From Mesorhizobium sp. Root554 (lineage in GTDB: Bacteria > Pseudomonadota > Alphaproteobacteria > Rhizobiales > Rhizobiaceae): a DNA stretch of 64,000 nt. The position numbers and the translations under genes were made by a program. The stretch covers positions 124,130 through 188,129 of the forward strand of contig NZ_LMGA01000001.1 in the NCBI RefSeq assembly GCF_001427025.1, in the 5' to 3' direction. This document shows, piece after piece, positions 16,764 through 25,227 of the stretch. The stretch's first letter is position 1. Each line of letters begins with the position of its first letter. Below the pieces are notes generated by a model. That model made no database searches. It was not told the origin of the DNA and saw nothing but the letters and a program-made list of their open reading frames with translations.

Positions 16764-17461
16764 GATGTCCGCCCCTTCCGGGCCGCCAGGATGGCGCTCA
16801 GATTGTCGCTGGTCACGGCCAGCACCTTTTGGGCTTCGGCATCGCCGATTTCGCGCCAGCCCATGCGCCGCATCACCGCCTCGCGGCCGATGCGGAAATA
16901 GACCACCTGGCCGATCAGCGTGAAAACGGTCAGCTTGGCGCCGTCGCTCTCGGCGGGTTCGCCCGTCGCCTGTTCCCAGACACGGCAAAGCCGCTTGTGC
17001 GTCGGTTCGAAGACGCCGTCATAGATGCGGTCGAGCGCCGCCGTCGGATGCGAAAGTTCCCGCAGGATGAACTGGACGATCTCGCCCGCTTCCGGCCGCG
17101 CGATGATGAAGGCCAGCATCCGGTCGAGCGCCGCGAAAAGCTGCGCCTCGGCGGCTTCGGCCGTCAGGTTCTTTTCCGGGAAAGCGCCTGCCGCCCCCAT
17201 TGCCTGCGTCGCCACCGCCTGGATCGTGTCGACGATAAAATCCGCCGCCGCCAGCCTCAGCCCTTCCTTGCCGCCGAAATGATAGGCGATGGAGCCGATA
17301 TTGGCTTTCGCCGCCGCCGCGATCTCGCGCGTCGAGGTGCCTTCGAAGCCCTGTTGGCCGAACAGTTTCAGCGCGGCGCGAACAAGGGCCCCGCGCGTTT
17401 GCTCGGCGGGTGATGCCGATGCCTCGCGGCGGGGCGGCCTTTTTCCGATTTGCTTGATCAT
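16760..17461 (-). CDS. TetR-family regulator with CecR-type C-terminal domain
   Basis: Transcriptional repressor of 233 residues. The TetR helix-turn-helix spans about residues 25-75 (GFEGTSTREIAAAAKANIGSIAYHFGGKEGLRLA). The C-terminal part (about 90-225, with RPEAGEIVQFILRELSHPTAALDRIYDGVFEPTHKRLCRVW) matches the CecR/DUF1956 ligand domain. In E. coli, CecR (YbiH) heads the ybhGFSR exporter operon, and the same order is seen here, so control of the downstream exporter is inferred with confidence. An inverted repeat lies 9 bases before its start. Its stop overlaps the hlyD ATG. Confidence 0.92.
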
Positions 17462-17469
17462 TGCCGATA

Positions 17470-17491
17470 TTTAATCAATCGAATGATTAAA
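17470..17491. promoter_or_regulatory. Probable operator of the TetR/CecR-type regulator
   Basis: Perfect 8-bp arms TTTAATCA and TGATTAAA separated by ATCGAA. It starts 9 bases upstream of the tetR ATG, is AT-rich in GC-rich surroundings, and has the size usual for a TetR-family site. The divergent CYTH gene starts 46 bases away and might also be affected. Confidence 0.7.
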
Positions 17492-17537
17492 GTCAATTCG
17501 GCTTGCCATTGGCGGTGTCGCAAGGTTTAGTCCGGGC

Positions 17538-18014
17538 ATGGCATTAGAAATCGAACGCAAATTCCTGGTCGACAACAAGATGTGGCTGGACGCGGTGGAG
17601 AAGCGCATCTCCATCGTCCAGTTCTATGTCGCCATCGCCGCTGACCGCTCCATCCGCGTCCGCATCAAGGACGGCAAGGAAGCCCGCTTCACGCTGAAGT
17701 TCGGCAGCGACCTACCGGTCCGCGACGAGTACGAATTCCCGATTCCGCTGCAGGAAGCGCAGGAGATGATGGAATTCGCCATCGGCACCATCATCCGCAA
17801 GACCCGCCACCATGTTCGCCACAAGGACTATCTCTATGAGATCGACGTCTTTTCGGGCGAACTGGACGGTCTGGTGATGACCGAGCTGGAAACGCCTGAC
17901 AGCGTCAGCCAGGACATGCTGCCCGATTGGCTCGGCCGTGAAGTGACCGGCCAGCAGGCCTATTCCAATGCCTCGCTGGCGCTTAACGGCTATCCGGAAC
18001 CCGTGCTTTCATGA
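17538..18014 (+). CDS. CYTH domain protein (probable inorganic triphosphatase)
   Basis: A 158-residue single-domain CYTH protein. The catalytic ExExK signature is E4-E6-K8 (MALEIERKF), and alternating charged strands follow (RSIRVRIKDGKEARFTLKF, YLYEIDVFSGELDGLVMTELE), as needed for the eight-stranded tunnel that binds triphosphate and metal. Bacterial members of this size are usually tripolyphosphatases; some act as class IV adenylate cyclases. It is followed at 41 bases by the NlpC/P60-like gene. Confidence 0.9.
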   Translation: MALEIERKFLVDNKMWLDAVEKRISIVQFYVAIAADRSIRVRIKDGKEARFTLKFGSDLPVRDEYEFPIPLQEAQEMMEFAIGTIIRKTRHHVRHKDYLYEIDVFSGELDGLVMTELETPDSVSQDMLPDWLGREVTGQQAYSNASLALNGYPEPVLS

Positions 18015-18054
18015 CGCGCCGGGCCGTCGCCCATCCGGCCGGCGCGCTGGTGTG

Positions 18055-18867
18055 ATGGCGGCGCCGGGCGACACGCTGCTCGACCGGCTCGGGCGCTGGA
18101 TTGCCGGGCGCCTGCAGGAAGAATCGTCCGGTTATGAGCCTTACACGCCCTCAGACCCGGAAACGCTGCGCCGCACGCTGGAACCGGGCGATGTGCTGCT
18201 TATCGAGGGCAACCAGAAGATCTCGGCGGCGATCAAGTATCTGACGCAATCGACCTGGTCGCACGCTGCCTTCTATGTCGGCGATGCCATGCCCGAACCG
18301 GAAGACGGATCTGAGCGGCCGCGCCTGATCGAGGTGACGTTGGGCGAGGGCTGCACCGCCGTGCCCCTTTCGAACTACCGCACCTATAACACCCGCATCT
18401 GCCGGGCCAGCGGCCTGTCGCCGGAGGACCGCGACGCGGTCGTCGCTTTCATGGTCGGCAGGATCGGTCTGCGGTACGATCTGAAGAACATTTTCGACAT
18501 GCTGCGCTATTTCCTGCCGACGCCGCCGGTACCGGTGCGCTGGCGCCGCCGCATGCTGGCTTTCGGATCGGGCGATCCAACCCGCGCCATCTGCTCGACG
18601 CTGATCGCGCAGGCCTATGGCCAGATCCGCTATCCGATCCTGCCGGAGATCACCCGCGCGCCGGGCCGCGCTTCCGCGCAGTCGCATTATTCGCGGCAGG
18701 AAATCCTCCACATCCGCCATTATTCGCTCTACACGCCGCGCGATTTCGACCTGTCGCCCTATTTCCGCATCGTCAAGCCGACGCTGGAATATGGGTTCGA
18801 CTACCGCTCGATACTGTGGAGCAGCGAAGCGGAACAGGAAGGCGGATCGGCCGCCGCCCCGGAATAG
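18055..18867 (+). CDS. YiiX-like permuted NlpC/P60 cysteine hydrolase
   Basis: A 270-residue protein with a circularly permuted papain-like core. The catalytic His comes first (TWSHAAFYVGD, His70), then a candidate acidic residue (LIEVTLGEG, Glu93), and the Cys near the end (AICSTLIAQAYGQI, Cys180), the order seen in YiiX/YaeF-type hydrolases. Substrate in this group may be lipids, acyl-enzymes or peptidoglycan. No signal peptide is visible. The ATG at 18055 was chosen over an upstream start overlapping the CYTH gene, but no strong ribosome site separates them. Confidence 0.8.
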   Translation: MAAPGDTLLDRLGRWIAGRLQEESSGYEPYTPSDPETLRRTLEPGDVLLIEGNQKISAAIKYLTQSTWSHAAFYVGDAMPEPEDGSERPRLIEVTLGEGCTAVPLSNYRTYNTRICRASGLSPEDRDAVVAFMVGRIGLRYDLKNIFDMLRYFLPTPPVPVRWRRRMLAFGSGDPTRAICSTLIAQAYGQIRYPILPEITRAPGRASAQSHYSRQEILHIRHYSLYTPRDFDLSPYFRIVKPTLEYGFDYRSILWSSEAEQEGGSAAAPE

Positions 18868-18870
18868 GCG

Positions 18871-19566
18871 TCACTCGTCGATGGCGTTGCCGCGCTGCAG
18901 GAAGCGGGCGGCCAGCCAGCACAGCATCGCCCAGGCGAAGCCTGCGCACCATCCGGCCAGCACGTCGGAGGGCCAGTGGACGCCGAGATAGATGCGCGAG
19001 ACGCCCACCATCAGCGTCACCAGCACCGCCAGCGAAAGCACATAGATCCGCGTCGTACGGCCTTGCAGGAAGCGCGCCGCCAGCGTCCCCAGCGTCAGAT
19101 AGGTCACCGCCGACAGCATGGCGTGCCCGCTCGGGAACGACAGGCTGGTTTCGGTTGCGAGGTGCGAAACCAGTTCCGGGCGGGGCCGGTCTATCCCGAG
19201 CTTGAGCAGGCTCGACAGCACCTGACCGCCGCCAATCGCGACCAAAACGAAGAAAGCGGTGCTGAGCCGGCGCGTCAAAAAGAAATAGATGACCGTGGCG
19301 GCGGTGATCAGCGTCAAGACGATGGTGCCGCCGAGCGCGGTGATGTCGCGCACCGCGCCCTCGATCTTCGGCGATCCGATGGGATTGTCCGGCTGCCCCG
19401 CTTCCCGGAAGGCGAGCAGGATTTGCGTGTCGAAGGCGTGCGGCGTGGCATCCCTAGCCACCTCGGAGAGTTCGACAAATCCCCACAGGCCCAGCGCCAC
19501 GATCAGTCCGGCCAAAAGAACCGGGAATTCGATGCGGTTCACCAGTTCGCGAAACCTTTCCTGCAT
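18871..19566 (-). CDS. PAP2-family membrane phosphatase
   Basis: A 231-residue integral membrane protein with about six spans. The three phosphatidic-acid phosphatase motifs are present: KLGIDRPRP, PSGHA and SRIYLGVHWPSD. Likely substrates are phosphatidate, undecaprenyl pyrophosphate or related lipid phosphates on the periplasmic side. The gene ends 3 bases from the convergent hydrolase gene and starts 6 bases after the small membrane-protein gene, forming a two-gene unit with it. Confidence 0.92.
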   Translation of the reverse strand: MQERFRELVNRIEFPVLLAGLIVALGLWGFVELSEVARDATPHAFDTQILLAFREAGQPDNPIGSPKIEGAVRDITALGGTIVLTLITAATVIYFFLTRRLSTAFFVLVAIGGGQVLSSLLKLGIDRPRPELVSHLATETSLSFPSGHAMLSAVTYLTLGTLAARFLQGRTTRIYVLSLAVLVTLMVGVSRIYLGVHWPSDVLAGWCAGFAWAMLCWLAARFLQRGNAIDE

Positions 19567-19572
19567 GGCGTA

Positions 19573-19911
19573 TCAGCGTCCCTGCAGATAGGGGCCGAGC
19601 GTGATCAGCGCCACCGCCATGATCGCGAGCGCTACGCCCGCGGCCTGGATGGTCCCGAGCCGCTCGCCATAGACGACCAGCGCCACGGCGTTGACGGCGA
19701 CGAGTTGGATAACCGCCGACAGGCTGAACGACAGCGACATGCCGAATTCGCGGATCAGCCGCAGCATGATGAGGTTGCCCAGCGAATAGAGCCCCAGCGT
19801 CAGCACGATCTTGCCGAGACTGGGCGAGATGCCCCACTGCTTCGCCACCGTCGCCGCCAGCAGGAAGATCACCGTCGACAGGCCGAGTTGCGCCAATCCT
19901 CCGAAACTCAT
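19573..19911 (-). CDS. Small four-span membrane protein (EamA/SMR-like half transporter)
   Basis: A 112-residue very hydrophobic protein from the ATG at 19911 (MSFGGLAQLGLSTVIFLLAATVAKQW). Four membrane spans fit the layout of small drug/metabolite transporters that act as dimers. The end VVYGERLGTIQAAGVALAIMAVALITLGPYLQGR is like the last repeat of EamA proteins, with the Gly-Glu-Arg turn. It is probably co-expressed with the PAP2 gene, as in polyisoprenoid or lipid-A phosphate handling, but a lipid-carrier role is only inferred. Confidence 0.7.
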   Translation of the reverse strand: MSFGGLAQLGLSTVIFLLAATVAKQWGISPSLGKIVLTLGLYSLGNLIMLRLIREFGMSLSFSLSAVIQLVAVNAVALVVYGERLGTIQAAGVALAIMAVALITLGPYLQGR

Positions 19912-20068
19912 GCGTGCCTCCGCCGATCGCTCTCGCAGCGTTGTTCCCGATGCCCGTGCGCCGGTCAAGCCGCCATGCGGCCCGTTTCAACCTGCTTTCG
20001 CTTCGCCAGCCCCGCGAAAGCCTTGCATTTTACGGTTTCAGGCCTAATTCGGTTGCTGGAGAACGCCG

Positions 20069-20293
20069 ATGCCGAAGTCCATCCATGACCGTGGACTGTT
20101 TCGCCCGCTGGAGGTGGAGCGCCTCCAGCGTGTCTTCGACGCCGCCTGCCGCCAGCGTGACATCCTTCCCGATTCCACCGAGGCGAGCGAACTGGCGCTC
20201 ACCCTGCTGGCGCTACACAATGCCGGCATGACAGATGAGGACATGCTGATGCAGGCGACGGCGTTCCGCGTGCCGGACAGCAAGGCGGGCTGA
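20069..20293 (+). CDS. Conserved small hypothetical protein
   Basis: A 74-residue soluble protein, MPKSIHDRGLFRPLEVERLQRVFDAACRQRDI..., largely helical and without signal or membrane segments. GGAGA lies about 9 bases before the ATG. The protein looks like the short rhizobial family of unknown function with a conserved LHNAGMTDEDML end. It is convergent with the monooxygenase gene, 13 bases away. Confidence 0.7.
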   Translation: MPKSIHDRGLFRPLEVERLQRVFDAACRQRDILPDSTEASELALTLLALHNAGMTDEDMLMQATAFRVPDSKAG

Positions 20294-20306
20294 CAGGGCG
20301 GCTTTA

Positions 20307-21446
20307 TCAGCCGGATTTGGCGATGGCCTTGGCGATGCGCTGCCCCTGCACCACCGAGCTGCGGAAATCGCCGGTCAGGCCCGGCCGCATGCCGAGGAAC
20401 CACAGGCCGGGCAGGGGTGAGAGATGCTTCGGCGTCACCTTGGGCGAGCCATGCTCGTCCAGCACGCCAAGATCGCCCACCATGGGTTCGAGCCCGCTGC
20501 GGTAGCCGGTAGCGGCAATAACGATATCGGGCTGAATGACATTGCCGTCCTGCAGGATCACGCCCTCGGGGCCAAACTTCGCGATCGGCGCCGCCATGCG
20601 GATGCGGCCGGCCTTCAGCGCCTTCACCGCGCCTTCGTCGACCGCGATGGCGATCTGCTCGCTGTCCAGACGGCTGGCGCCGCCGTCCTTGCGCTTCGGC
20701 ATGCCATAACGGGAGAGATCGCCGAACACCACGCGCTGCGTGGCGGCCAATATCCAGTCCACCCACCGCACCGGCATCCATTCCAGCACGCCGGACAGCC
20801 GATGGACGGAAATGCTGGAGATCCGCTTCGGCAGCAGCGAAGGCCCGTGGCGCAGCGAGAACCAGATATTCTCCGTCTTCACCCGCGCCAGATGGTTGAG
20901 CGCGTCGAACGCGGAATTTCCGCCGCCGACGACGAGAATGCGCTTGCCCTCGTAGGCATGAACATCACCGAAATCTGCGGAATGGACGATCCGGCCGGCG
21001 AACCCTTCCCGGCCCGGCCAGTCCGGCGTCCATGGCGCCCGGTCGCGCCCCGTCGCCACCACCACATGGCGCGTGCGGCGCGGACCGGCATTCGTCTGCA
21101 CGATCCAGCCGTCTCCGTCTCGCTCGATGCGCGTCACCTCGACGCCGTACTCGACCGAAAGTCCCCGCTTGGCGGCATAGGTGTCCAGATAGGCAGCCAC
21201 TGTGTCCCGTTTGGGATACGCCGGCGTCTTGTCCTGATAAGGTACGCCGGGCAGGGCGGAGAAATGACGATGCGTGTTCAGGTTGAGTTGCGGGTGACGT
21301 CGCCGCCACGGTTCGGCCGAGCGCGCTTCTTTCTCTATAAGGACCGCCGCGATTCCCTGGCGCGCCAGCGCGTCTCCCGCTGCCAGCCCCGCTGCGCCCG
21401 CGCCCACGACGATCACCGGTTCGGCATTCGAGGGCCTGATTGCCAT
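20307..21446 (-). CDS. FAD/NAD(P)-dependent flavoprotein monooxygenase-type oxidoreductase
   Basis: A 379-residue enzyme read from the ATG at 21446. The FAD-binding VIVVGAGAAGLAAGDAL lies at residues 11-27, and a second dinucleotide site (RILVVGGGNSAFDALNHLA) near 170 binds NADPH. The ATG motif (ATGRDRAPW and IAATGYRSGLEP) is present. The layout is that of CzcO/YpmK-like flavin monooxygenases that hydroxylate amines, sulfides or hydrophobic substrates. No partner gene identifies the substrate. Confidence 0.88.
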   Translation of the reverse strand: MAIRPSNAEPVIVVGAGAAGLAAGDALARQGIAAVLIEKEARSAEPWRRRHPQLNLNTHRHFSALPGVPYQDKTPAYPKRDTVAAYLDTYAAKRGLSVEYGVEVTRIERDGDGWIVQTNAGPRRTRHVVVATGRDRAPWTPDWPGREGFAGRIVHSADFGDVHAYEGKRILVVGGGNSAFDALNHLARVKTENIWFSLRHGPSLLPKRISSISVHRLSGVLEWMPVRWVDWILAATQRVVFGDLSRYGMPKRKDGGASRLDSEQIAIAVDEGAVKALKAGRIRMAAPIAKFGPEGVILQDGNVIQPDIVIAATGYRSGLEPMVGDLGVLDEHGSPKVTPKHLSPLPGLWFLGMRPGLTGDFRSSVVQGQRIAKAIAKSG

Positions 21447-21605
21447 TGCTTCTTTCCGCGCTTGCACCGTTTCGCGAATGCGCTATGTGGCACCGGCGCG
21501 CATATGGCAAGACTCTGCCGTTGCAACATCATAGCGGGCGATTCGCGACGCACGCCGAAAACGCCGCGAATGCGCACGTGAACCTGCGTTAGGCAAACGT
21601 TCGAA

Positions 21606-22646
21606 ATGGCTTCCCTGCGTACGCATATCGACCGCTTTCTCAACGCCCGCGCGCAGCTTGTGCCTGAGGCCGCGCTGGATCTCGAACAGCGCCTCGCCCT
21701 GCTGCGCCGGCACGGCGATTTCTCGCTCGCCTATTCCACCGCCACGCAGGCGAAACTCGCCTATTTCGGCGGCCCGGATGGCTACATCGCCTTCCAGACC
21801 ATGATGGGGCAGCACTTCGCCCTCGCCGATCCGGTCGCCTCTCCGGCTGGGCAGGAGGACCTGATCCGCCGTTTCGTCGATGCCGCCGGTTCGCCCTGGT
21901 TCGTCCAGATCGGCGAACGCACCGCCAGAGTGCTGTCTGGCCTCGGTTATCAGGTCAACCAGCTCGGTTTCGACACAAGGCTGCCGTTGCCGGAGCACGA
22001 TTTCTCCGGCAAGCGCAACGAGACGGTGCGCTATTCCGAGCGGTGGCTGCTGAAGAAAGGCTATGCGCTGGTCGAGGACAACGGCGCGACCGTGCCGGCG
22101 GCGGAAGTCGAGCGTCTGTCGAAGGACTGGCGCTCCGGCCGCATCGTCGCGCGGCGCGAGATGGCGTTTCTCAACCGCGCCTTCGCAGCCGGGATCGGCC
22201 CGGGAATGCGCCGGTTCGTGCTGCTGGATGAAACCGGCAAGCTGGTCGCGCTGCTCGATTTCGATCCGATCTACCGTGATGGCGCGGTCATTGCCTACAC
22301 CACCTCGTTCAAGCGCAAGATCGCCGGCGCCACGCCCCATGCCGAAATCGGCCTGACCAAATTCGCCGTCGACCGGTTCCGGGATGAGGGCATCGGCGCG
22401 GTCACGCTCGGGCTGTCGCCGCTGGCCGGTGTCGGCCCCAGCGCCCATCCGGAAAGCAGCTTCTGGCGCGGTGCGTTCCAGCGGGCCTACGGCTCGGACT
22501 GGATCAACCGCAGCCGCTTCAACCTGCAAGGCCAGGCTGCGTTCAAGCGCCGCTTCCATGGTGTGGAGGAGCCGGTCTACATCGCCTTCCGCAAGGGTAC
22601 GGCATTCGGAATGCTGGCGCTGCTCAGGTTGGTGAAAGCGATCTAA
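21606..22646 (+). CDS. DUF2156 (phosphatidylglycerol lysyltransferase-like GNAT) protein
   Basis: A 346-residue soluble protein with two tandem GNAT folds as in the C-terminal domain of MprF. Signs are [20 protein letters not shown] near residue 35, [20 protein letters not shown], and the acceptor part ([45 protein letters not shown]). MprF has a membrane flippase domain that is absent here, so this is either a stand-alone aminoacyl transferase or a member with another acyl substrate. Its stop overlaps the stop of the convergent ABC permease gene. Confidence 0.82.
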   Translation: MASLRTHIDRFLNARAQLVPEAALDLEQRLALLRRHGDFSLAYSTATQAKLAYFGGPDGYIAFQTMMGQHFALADPVASPAGQEDLIRRFVDAAGSPWFVQIGERTARVLSGLGYQVNQLGFDTRLPLPEHDFSGKRNETVRYSERWLLKKGYALVEDNGATVPAAEVERLSKDWRSGRIVARREMAFLNRAFAAGIGPGMRRFVLLDETGKLVALLDFDPIYRDGAVIAYTTSFKRKIAGATPHAEIGLTKFAVDRFRDEGIGAVTLGLSPLAGVGPSAHPESSFWRGAFQRAYGSDWINRSRFNLQGQAAFKRRFHGVEEPVYIAFRKGTAFGMLALLRLVKAI

Positions 22647-23404
22647 CTCCTCAACCGGTATCCCGTCTTGAAGATCCAGGCGATCACCGCGATGCAGGCG
22701 AGCAGGAACACCACCGTCATGCCGAGGCTGACGCCGACCGAAACGTCGGACTTGCCGAAGAAGCTCCAGCGGAAGCCGCTCACCAGATAGACCACCGGGT
22801 TGAACAGGCTGATGCTGCGCCAGATGCCCGGCAGCATGTCGATCGAATAGAACGAGCCGCCGAGGAAGGTCAGCGGCGTGATGATCAACAGCGGCACCAG
22901 CTGCAGCTGCTCGAAATTCCCCGCCCAGACGCCGATGATGAAGCCGAACAGGCTGAAGGTGACGGCCGTCAGGATCAGGAAGCCGATCATCCAGAACGGA
23001 TGTTCGATATGCAGCGGCACGAAGAGCGAGGCGGTGGCCAGGATGATCAGCCCGATGGCGACCGACTTGGTCGCAGCTGCGCCGACATACGCAAGCACGA
23101 TTTCCAGATAGGAGACCGGGGCGGACAACAGTTCGAAGATCGTGCCGACGAATTTCGGGAAATAGATGCCGAACGAGGCGTTGGAGATCGATTGCGTCAA
23201 GAGCGACAGCATGATCAGCCCCGGCACGATGAAGGCGCCGTAGCTGATGCCGTCGATTTCGGTGATGCGCGAACCGATGGCGGCGCCGAAGACGACGAAA
23301 TAAAGCGAGGTCGAGATGACCGGCGACACGACGCTTTGCAGCAAGGTGCGTAGCGTGCGCGCCATTTCCACCTTGTAGATCGCCCAGACGGCATGGCGGT
23401 TCAT
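22643..23404 (-). CDS. ABC-2 type permease (YadH-like)
   Basis: A 253-residue inner-membrane protein with six spans. The central ABC-2 signature region is [47 protein letters not shown], and [36 protein letters not shown] is nearly identical to the YadH/NodJ pattern. Its ATG overlaps the ATPase stop by 4 bases, so translation is coupled. Substrate unknown; relatives export polysaccharide or lipid molecules. No nod genes are nearby, so a NodJ role is not claimed. Confidence 0.92.
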   Translation of the reverse strand: MNRHAVWAIYKVEMARTLRTLLQSVVSPVISTSLYFVVFGAAIGSRITEIDGISYGAFIVPGLIMLSLLTQSISNASFGIYFPKFVGTIFELLSAPVSYLEIVLAYVGAAATKSVAIGLIILATASLFVPLHIEHPFWMIGFLILTAVTFSLFGFIIGVWAGNFEQLQLVPLLIITPLTFLGGSFYSIDMLPGIWRSISLFNPVVYLVSGFRWSFFGKSDVSVGVSLGMTVVFLLACIAVIAWIFKTGYRLRS

Positions 23405-24342
23405 GGCGTTTTCCTCACCAGATTGACGAAAATCTCTTCCAGTGAGGAGTTTTCGGTGTCGAGATCGCGGAATTCGATGCCGGCCTCGTCGAGGTCGCGG
23501 ATCAGCGAGGCGACGCCCGGTCGTTCCGCCTGATTGTCATAGGTATAGGTGAGCTGGCTGCCGTCGTCGCCGATCTCAAGCTCGTAGCGCGCGAATTTCG
23601 CCGGCAGGTCCTTCACCGGCTTGCGCAATTCCAGCTTGAGCTGCTTGCGGCCGAGCTTGCGCATCAGCTCGGTCTTGTCCTCGATCAGCACCAGTTCGCC
23701 ATGGTTGATGACACCGACGCGGTCGGCCATCTCCTCGGCTTCCTCGATATAATGCGTCGTCAGGATGATGGTGACGCCGTTGTCGCGTAGCCGTCGCACC
23801 ATCGCCCACATGTCCTGCCGCAGCTCTACGTCCACGCCGGCTGTCGGCTCGTCGAGGAACAGGATCCGCGGCTCATGCGCCAGTGCCTTGCCGATCATGA
23901 CGCGCCGCTTCATGCCGCCGGAAAGGGTGATGATCTTCTCGTCGCGCTTGTCCCATAGCGACAGGTCCTTCAGCACCTTCTCGACGAAATCCGGATTGGG
24001 CGGCCTGCCGAACAGCCCGCGGCTGTAGGTCAAGGCGTTCCGAACCGTCTCGAAAGCCTCCACCGTCAGTTCCTGCGGCACCAGCCCGATCAGGCTGCGC
24101 GCGGCCCGGTAGTCTTTGGAAATATCGTGGCCGTCCACGGTCACCGTGCCGCCGGACCGGTTGACGATGCCGCAGACGATCGAAATCAGCGTCGTCTTGC
24201 CGGCGCCGTTGGGGCCGAGCAGCGCGAAGATTTCACCGTGCTTTATGTCGAGGCTGACGCCCTTCAGCGCCTGGAAGCCTGTGGCATAGGTTTTCGACAG
24301 GCTGGAAATCGAGATAGCGGGCGAGTCGGACGCGAGCGACAT
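23401..24342 (-). CDS. ABC transporter ATP-binding protein (YadG-like)
   Basis: A 313-residue ATPase from the ATG at 24342. Walker A is GPNGAGKTT, signature [15 protein letters not shown], Walker [13 protein letters not shown], and the switch His is in [12 protein letters not shown]. The C-terminal segment (about 225-313, with a paired-strand domain ending [15 protein letters not shown]) is the usual YadG/DrrA extension. It forms a two-gene exporter with the overlapping permease gene. Confidence 0.93.
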   Translation of the reverse strand: MSLASDSPAISISSLSKTYATGFQALKGVSLDIKHGEIFALLGPNGAGKTTLISIVCGIVNRSGGTVTVDGHDISKDYRAARSLIGLVPQELTVEAFETVRNALTYSRGLFGRPPNPDFVEKVLKDLSLWDKRDEKIITLSGGMKRRVMIGKALAHEPRILFLDEPTAGVDVELRQDMWAMVRRLRDNGVTIILTTHYIEEAEEMADRVGVINHGELVLIEDKTELMRKLGRKQLKLELRKPVKDLPAKFARYELEIGDDGSQLTYTYDNQAERPGVASLIRDLDEAGIEFRDLDTENSSLEEIFVNLVRKTP

Positions 24343-24506
24343 GGGCAAATTGCTTTTTTCTGAAAAGGGATACGCGTTTTGCCGCTGAATGTCGGTGCGC
24401 GCAACGGCAATTCAAGGCAGCTCCTGACATTTGTCGCCAGCCCCACCTGCCGAAGCGCATGAAACGCCAAGCGCCGTCAGCATGAATGGTTCCCACGGCG
24501 GGTGGC

Positions 24507-24532
24507 GGAACGAACCGGGCGGCCAGCGAGTT
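24507..24532 (+). promoter_or_regulatory. EcfG-like promoter before the acidic protein and PepSY genes
   Basis: GGAAC at 24507-24511 and AGTT at 24529-24532 with a 17-base spacer. The -35 element matches the EcfG consensus exactly and the -10 differs in one base. Transcription would begin about 20 bases before the start codon at 24559. Confidence 0.5.
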
Positions 24533-24558
24533 TTAGCGCCATGACACAGGAGCGGACC

Positions 24559-24822
24559 ATGAATCCCACGAAGTCGGCTGCGGACACCGGTTTGCAGAAA
24601 TCCAATGATACTCCCTCCATTGCCGAGCAGGATTGGGAGGACCTTGAGGGCGCTGTTCCTGGCGTTGATGCCGTTCCCGATCCGGAGTCGGACGGCGAAC
24701 TGCCCGAGGAGGACGACGACAATCCCGACCAGGACAGCGATGAAGCGCTTCCCGAAGACGACGAGGAAGAGGCGATCCGGCGCGACCTTTCTGGTACAGG
24801 TATTCGATATAAACCCGAATGA
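24559..24822 (+). CDS. Small acidic hypothetical protein
   Basis: An 87-residue protein from the ATG at 24559, preceded by AGGAG at the right distance. It is highly acidic, with runs such as LPEEDDDNPDQDSDEALPEDDEEEA, and has no obvious globular domain, so it is probably disordered. Function is unknown. An EcfG-like promoter upstream and the overlap with the start of a secreted PepSY-like gene suggest a stress-induced pair. Confidence 0.6.
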   Translation: MNPTKSAADTGLQKSNDTPSIAEQDWEDLEGAVPGVDAVPDPESDGELPEEDDDNPDQDSDEALPEDDEEEAIRRDLSGTGIRYKPE

Positions 24823-24830
24823 GGACGACT

Positions 24831-25106
24831 ATGTTGAAAACGATTTCAGCCGCGGCATTTGCTCTGGTTCTCGCCGCCAGCCCGGCCTTGGCGCAATCCG
24901 CCGCACCGGCGCCCGATGTTCCCCCGGCGAACGGCAAGAAACTCTCCGAAATCATCGCCAAGGTCGAGAAGCGGCCGGACTTCCGCTACATCAGCGAGGT
25001 CGGCTGGGACGATGGCGGCTACGATGTCACCTATTACACCACCGACAACGCCAAGGTTGAGATGAAGTTCGACGCCGTCAGCGGCGAGACGAGATCCCTG
25101 GACTAG
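24831..25106 (+). CDS. PepSY-like secreted small protein
   Basis: A 91-residue exported protein. The signal peptide MLKTISAAAFALVLAASPALA is followed by a Pro/Ala linker and one PepSY-type domain (KKLSEIIAKVEKRPDFRYISEVGWDDGGYDVTYYTTDNAKVEMKFDAVSGE). PepSY domains often inhibit or modulate peptidases or act as folding aids. An in-frame ATG at 24819 would overlap the previous stop; the ATG at 24831 has a better leader (GAGGA) and gives a clean signal peptide. Confidence 0.8.
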   Translation: MLKTISAAAFALVLAASPALAQSAAPAPDVPPANGKKLSEIIAKVEKRPDFRYISEVGWDDGGYDVTYYTTDNAKVEMKFDAVSGETRSLD

Positions 25107-25123
25107 CCGGGACCCGGGAGCGA

Positions 25124-25150
25124 AGGCGGAAGGCCTGCGACCTTCCGCCT
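25124..25150 (+). terminator. Hairpin after the PepSY gene
   Basis: A 10-bp perfect stem (AGGCGGAAGG / CCTTCCGCCT) with a 7-base loop, 18 bases after the stop codon. No T-run follows, so it may be a stability hairpin more than an intrinsic terminator. Confidence 0.45.
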
Positions 25151-25169
25151 CGCGTGGCGCTGCGCCGCT

Positions 25170-25198
25170 TTGACGGACAGGGAGGCGAGGCGTAGTCT
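25170..25198 (+). promoter_or_regulatory. Probable housekeeping promoter of the bd oxidase genes
   Basis: TTGACG at 25170-25175 and TAGTCT at 25193-25198 with a 17-base spacer. It lies about 30 bases upstream of the oxidase start codon and is placed correctly for a sigma-70 promoter. The -10 is a modest match. Confidence 0.45.
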
Positions 25199-25227
25199 CT
25201 GGCTGTAATAACGCAGCCGGAGTCGCC

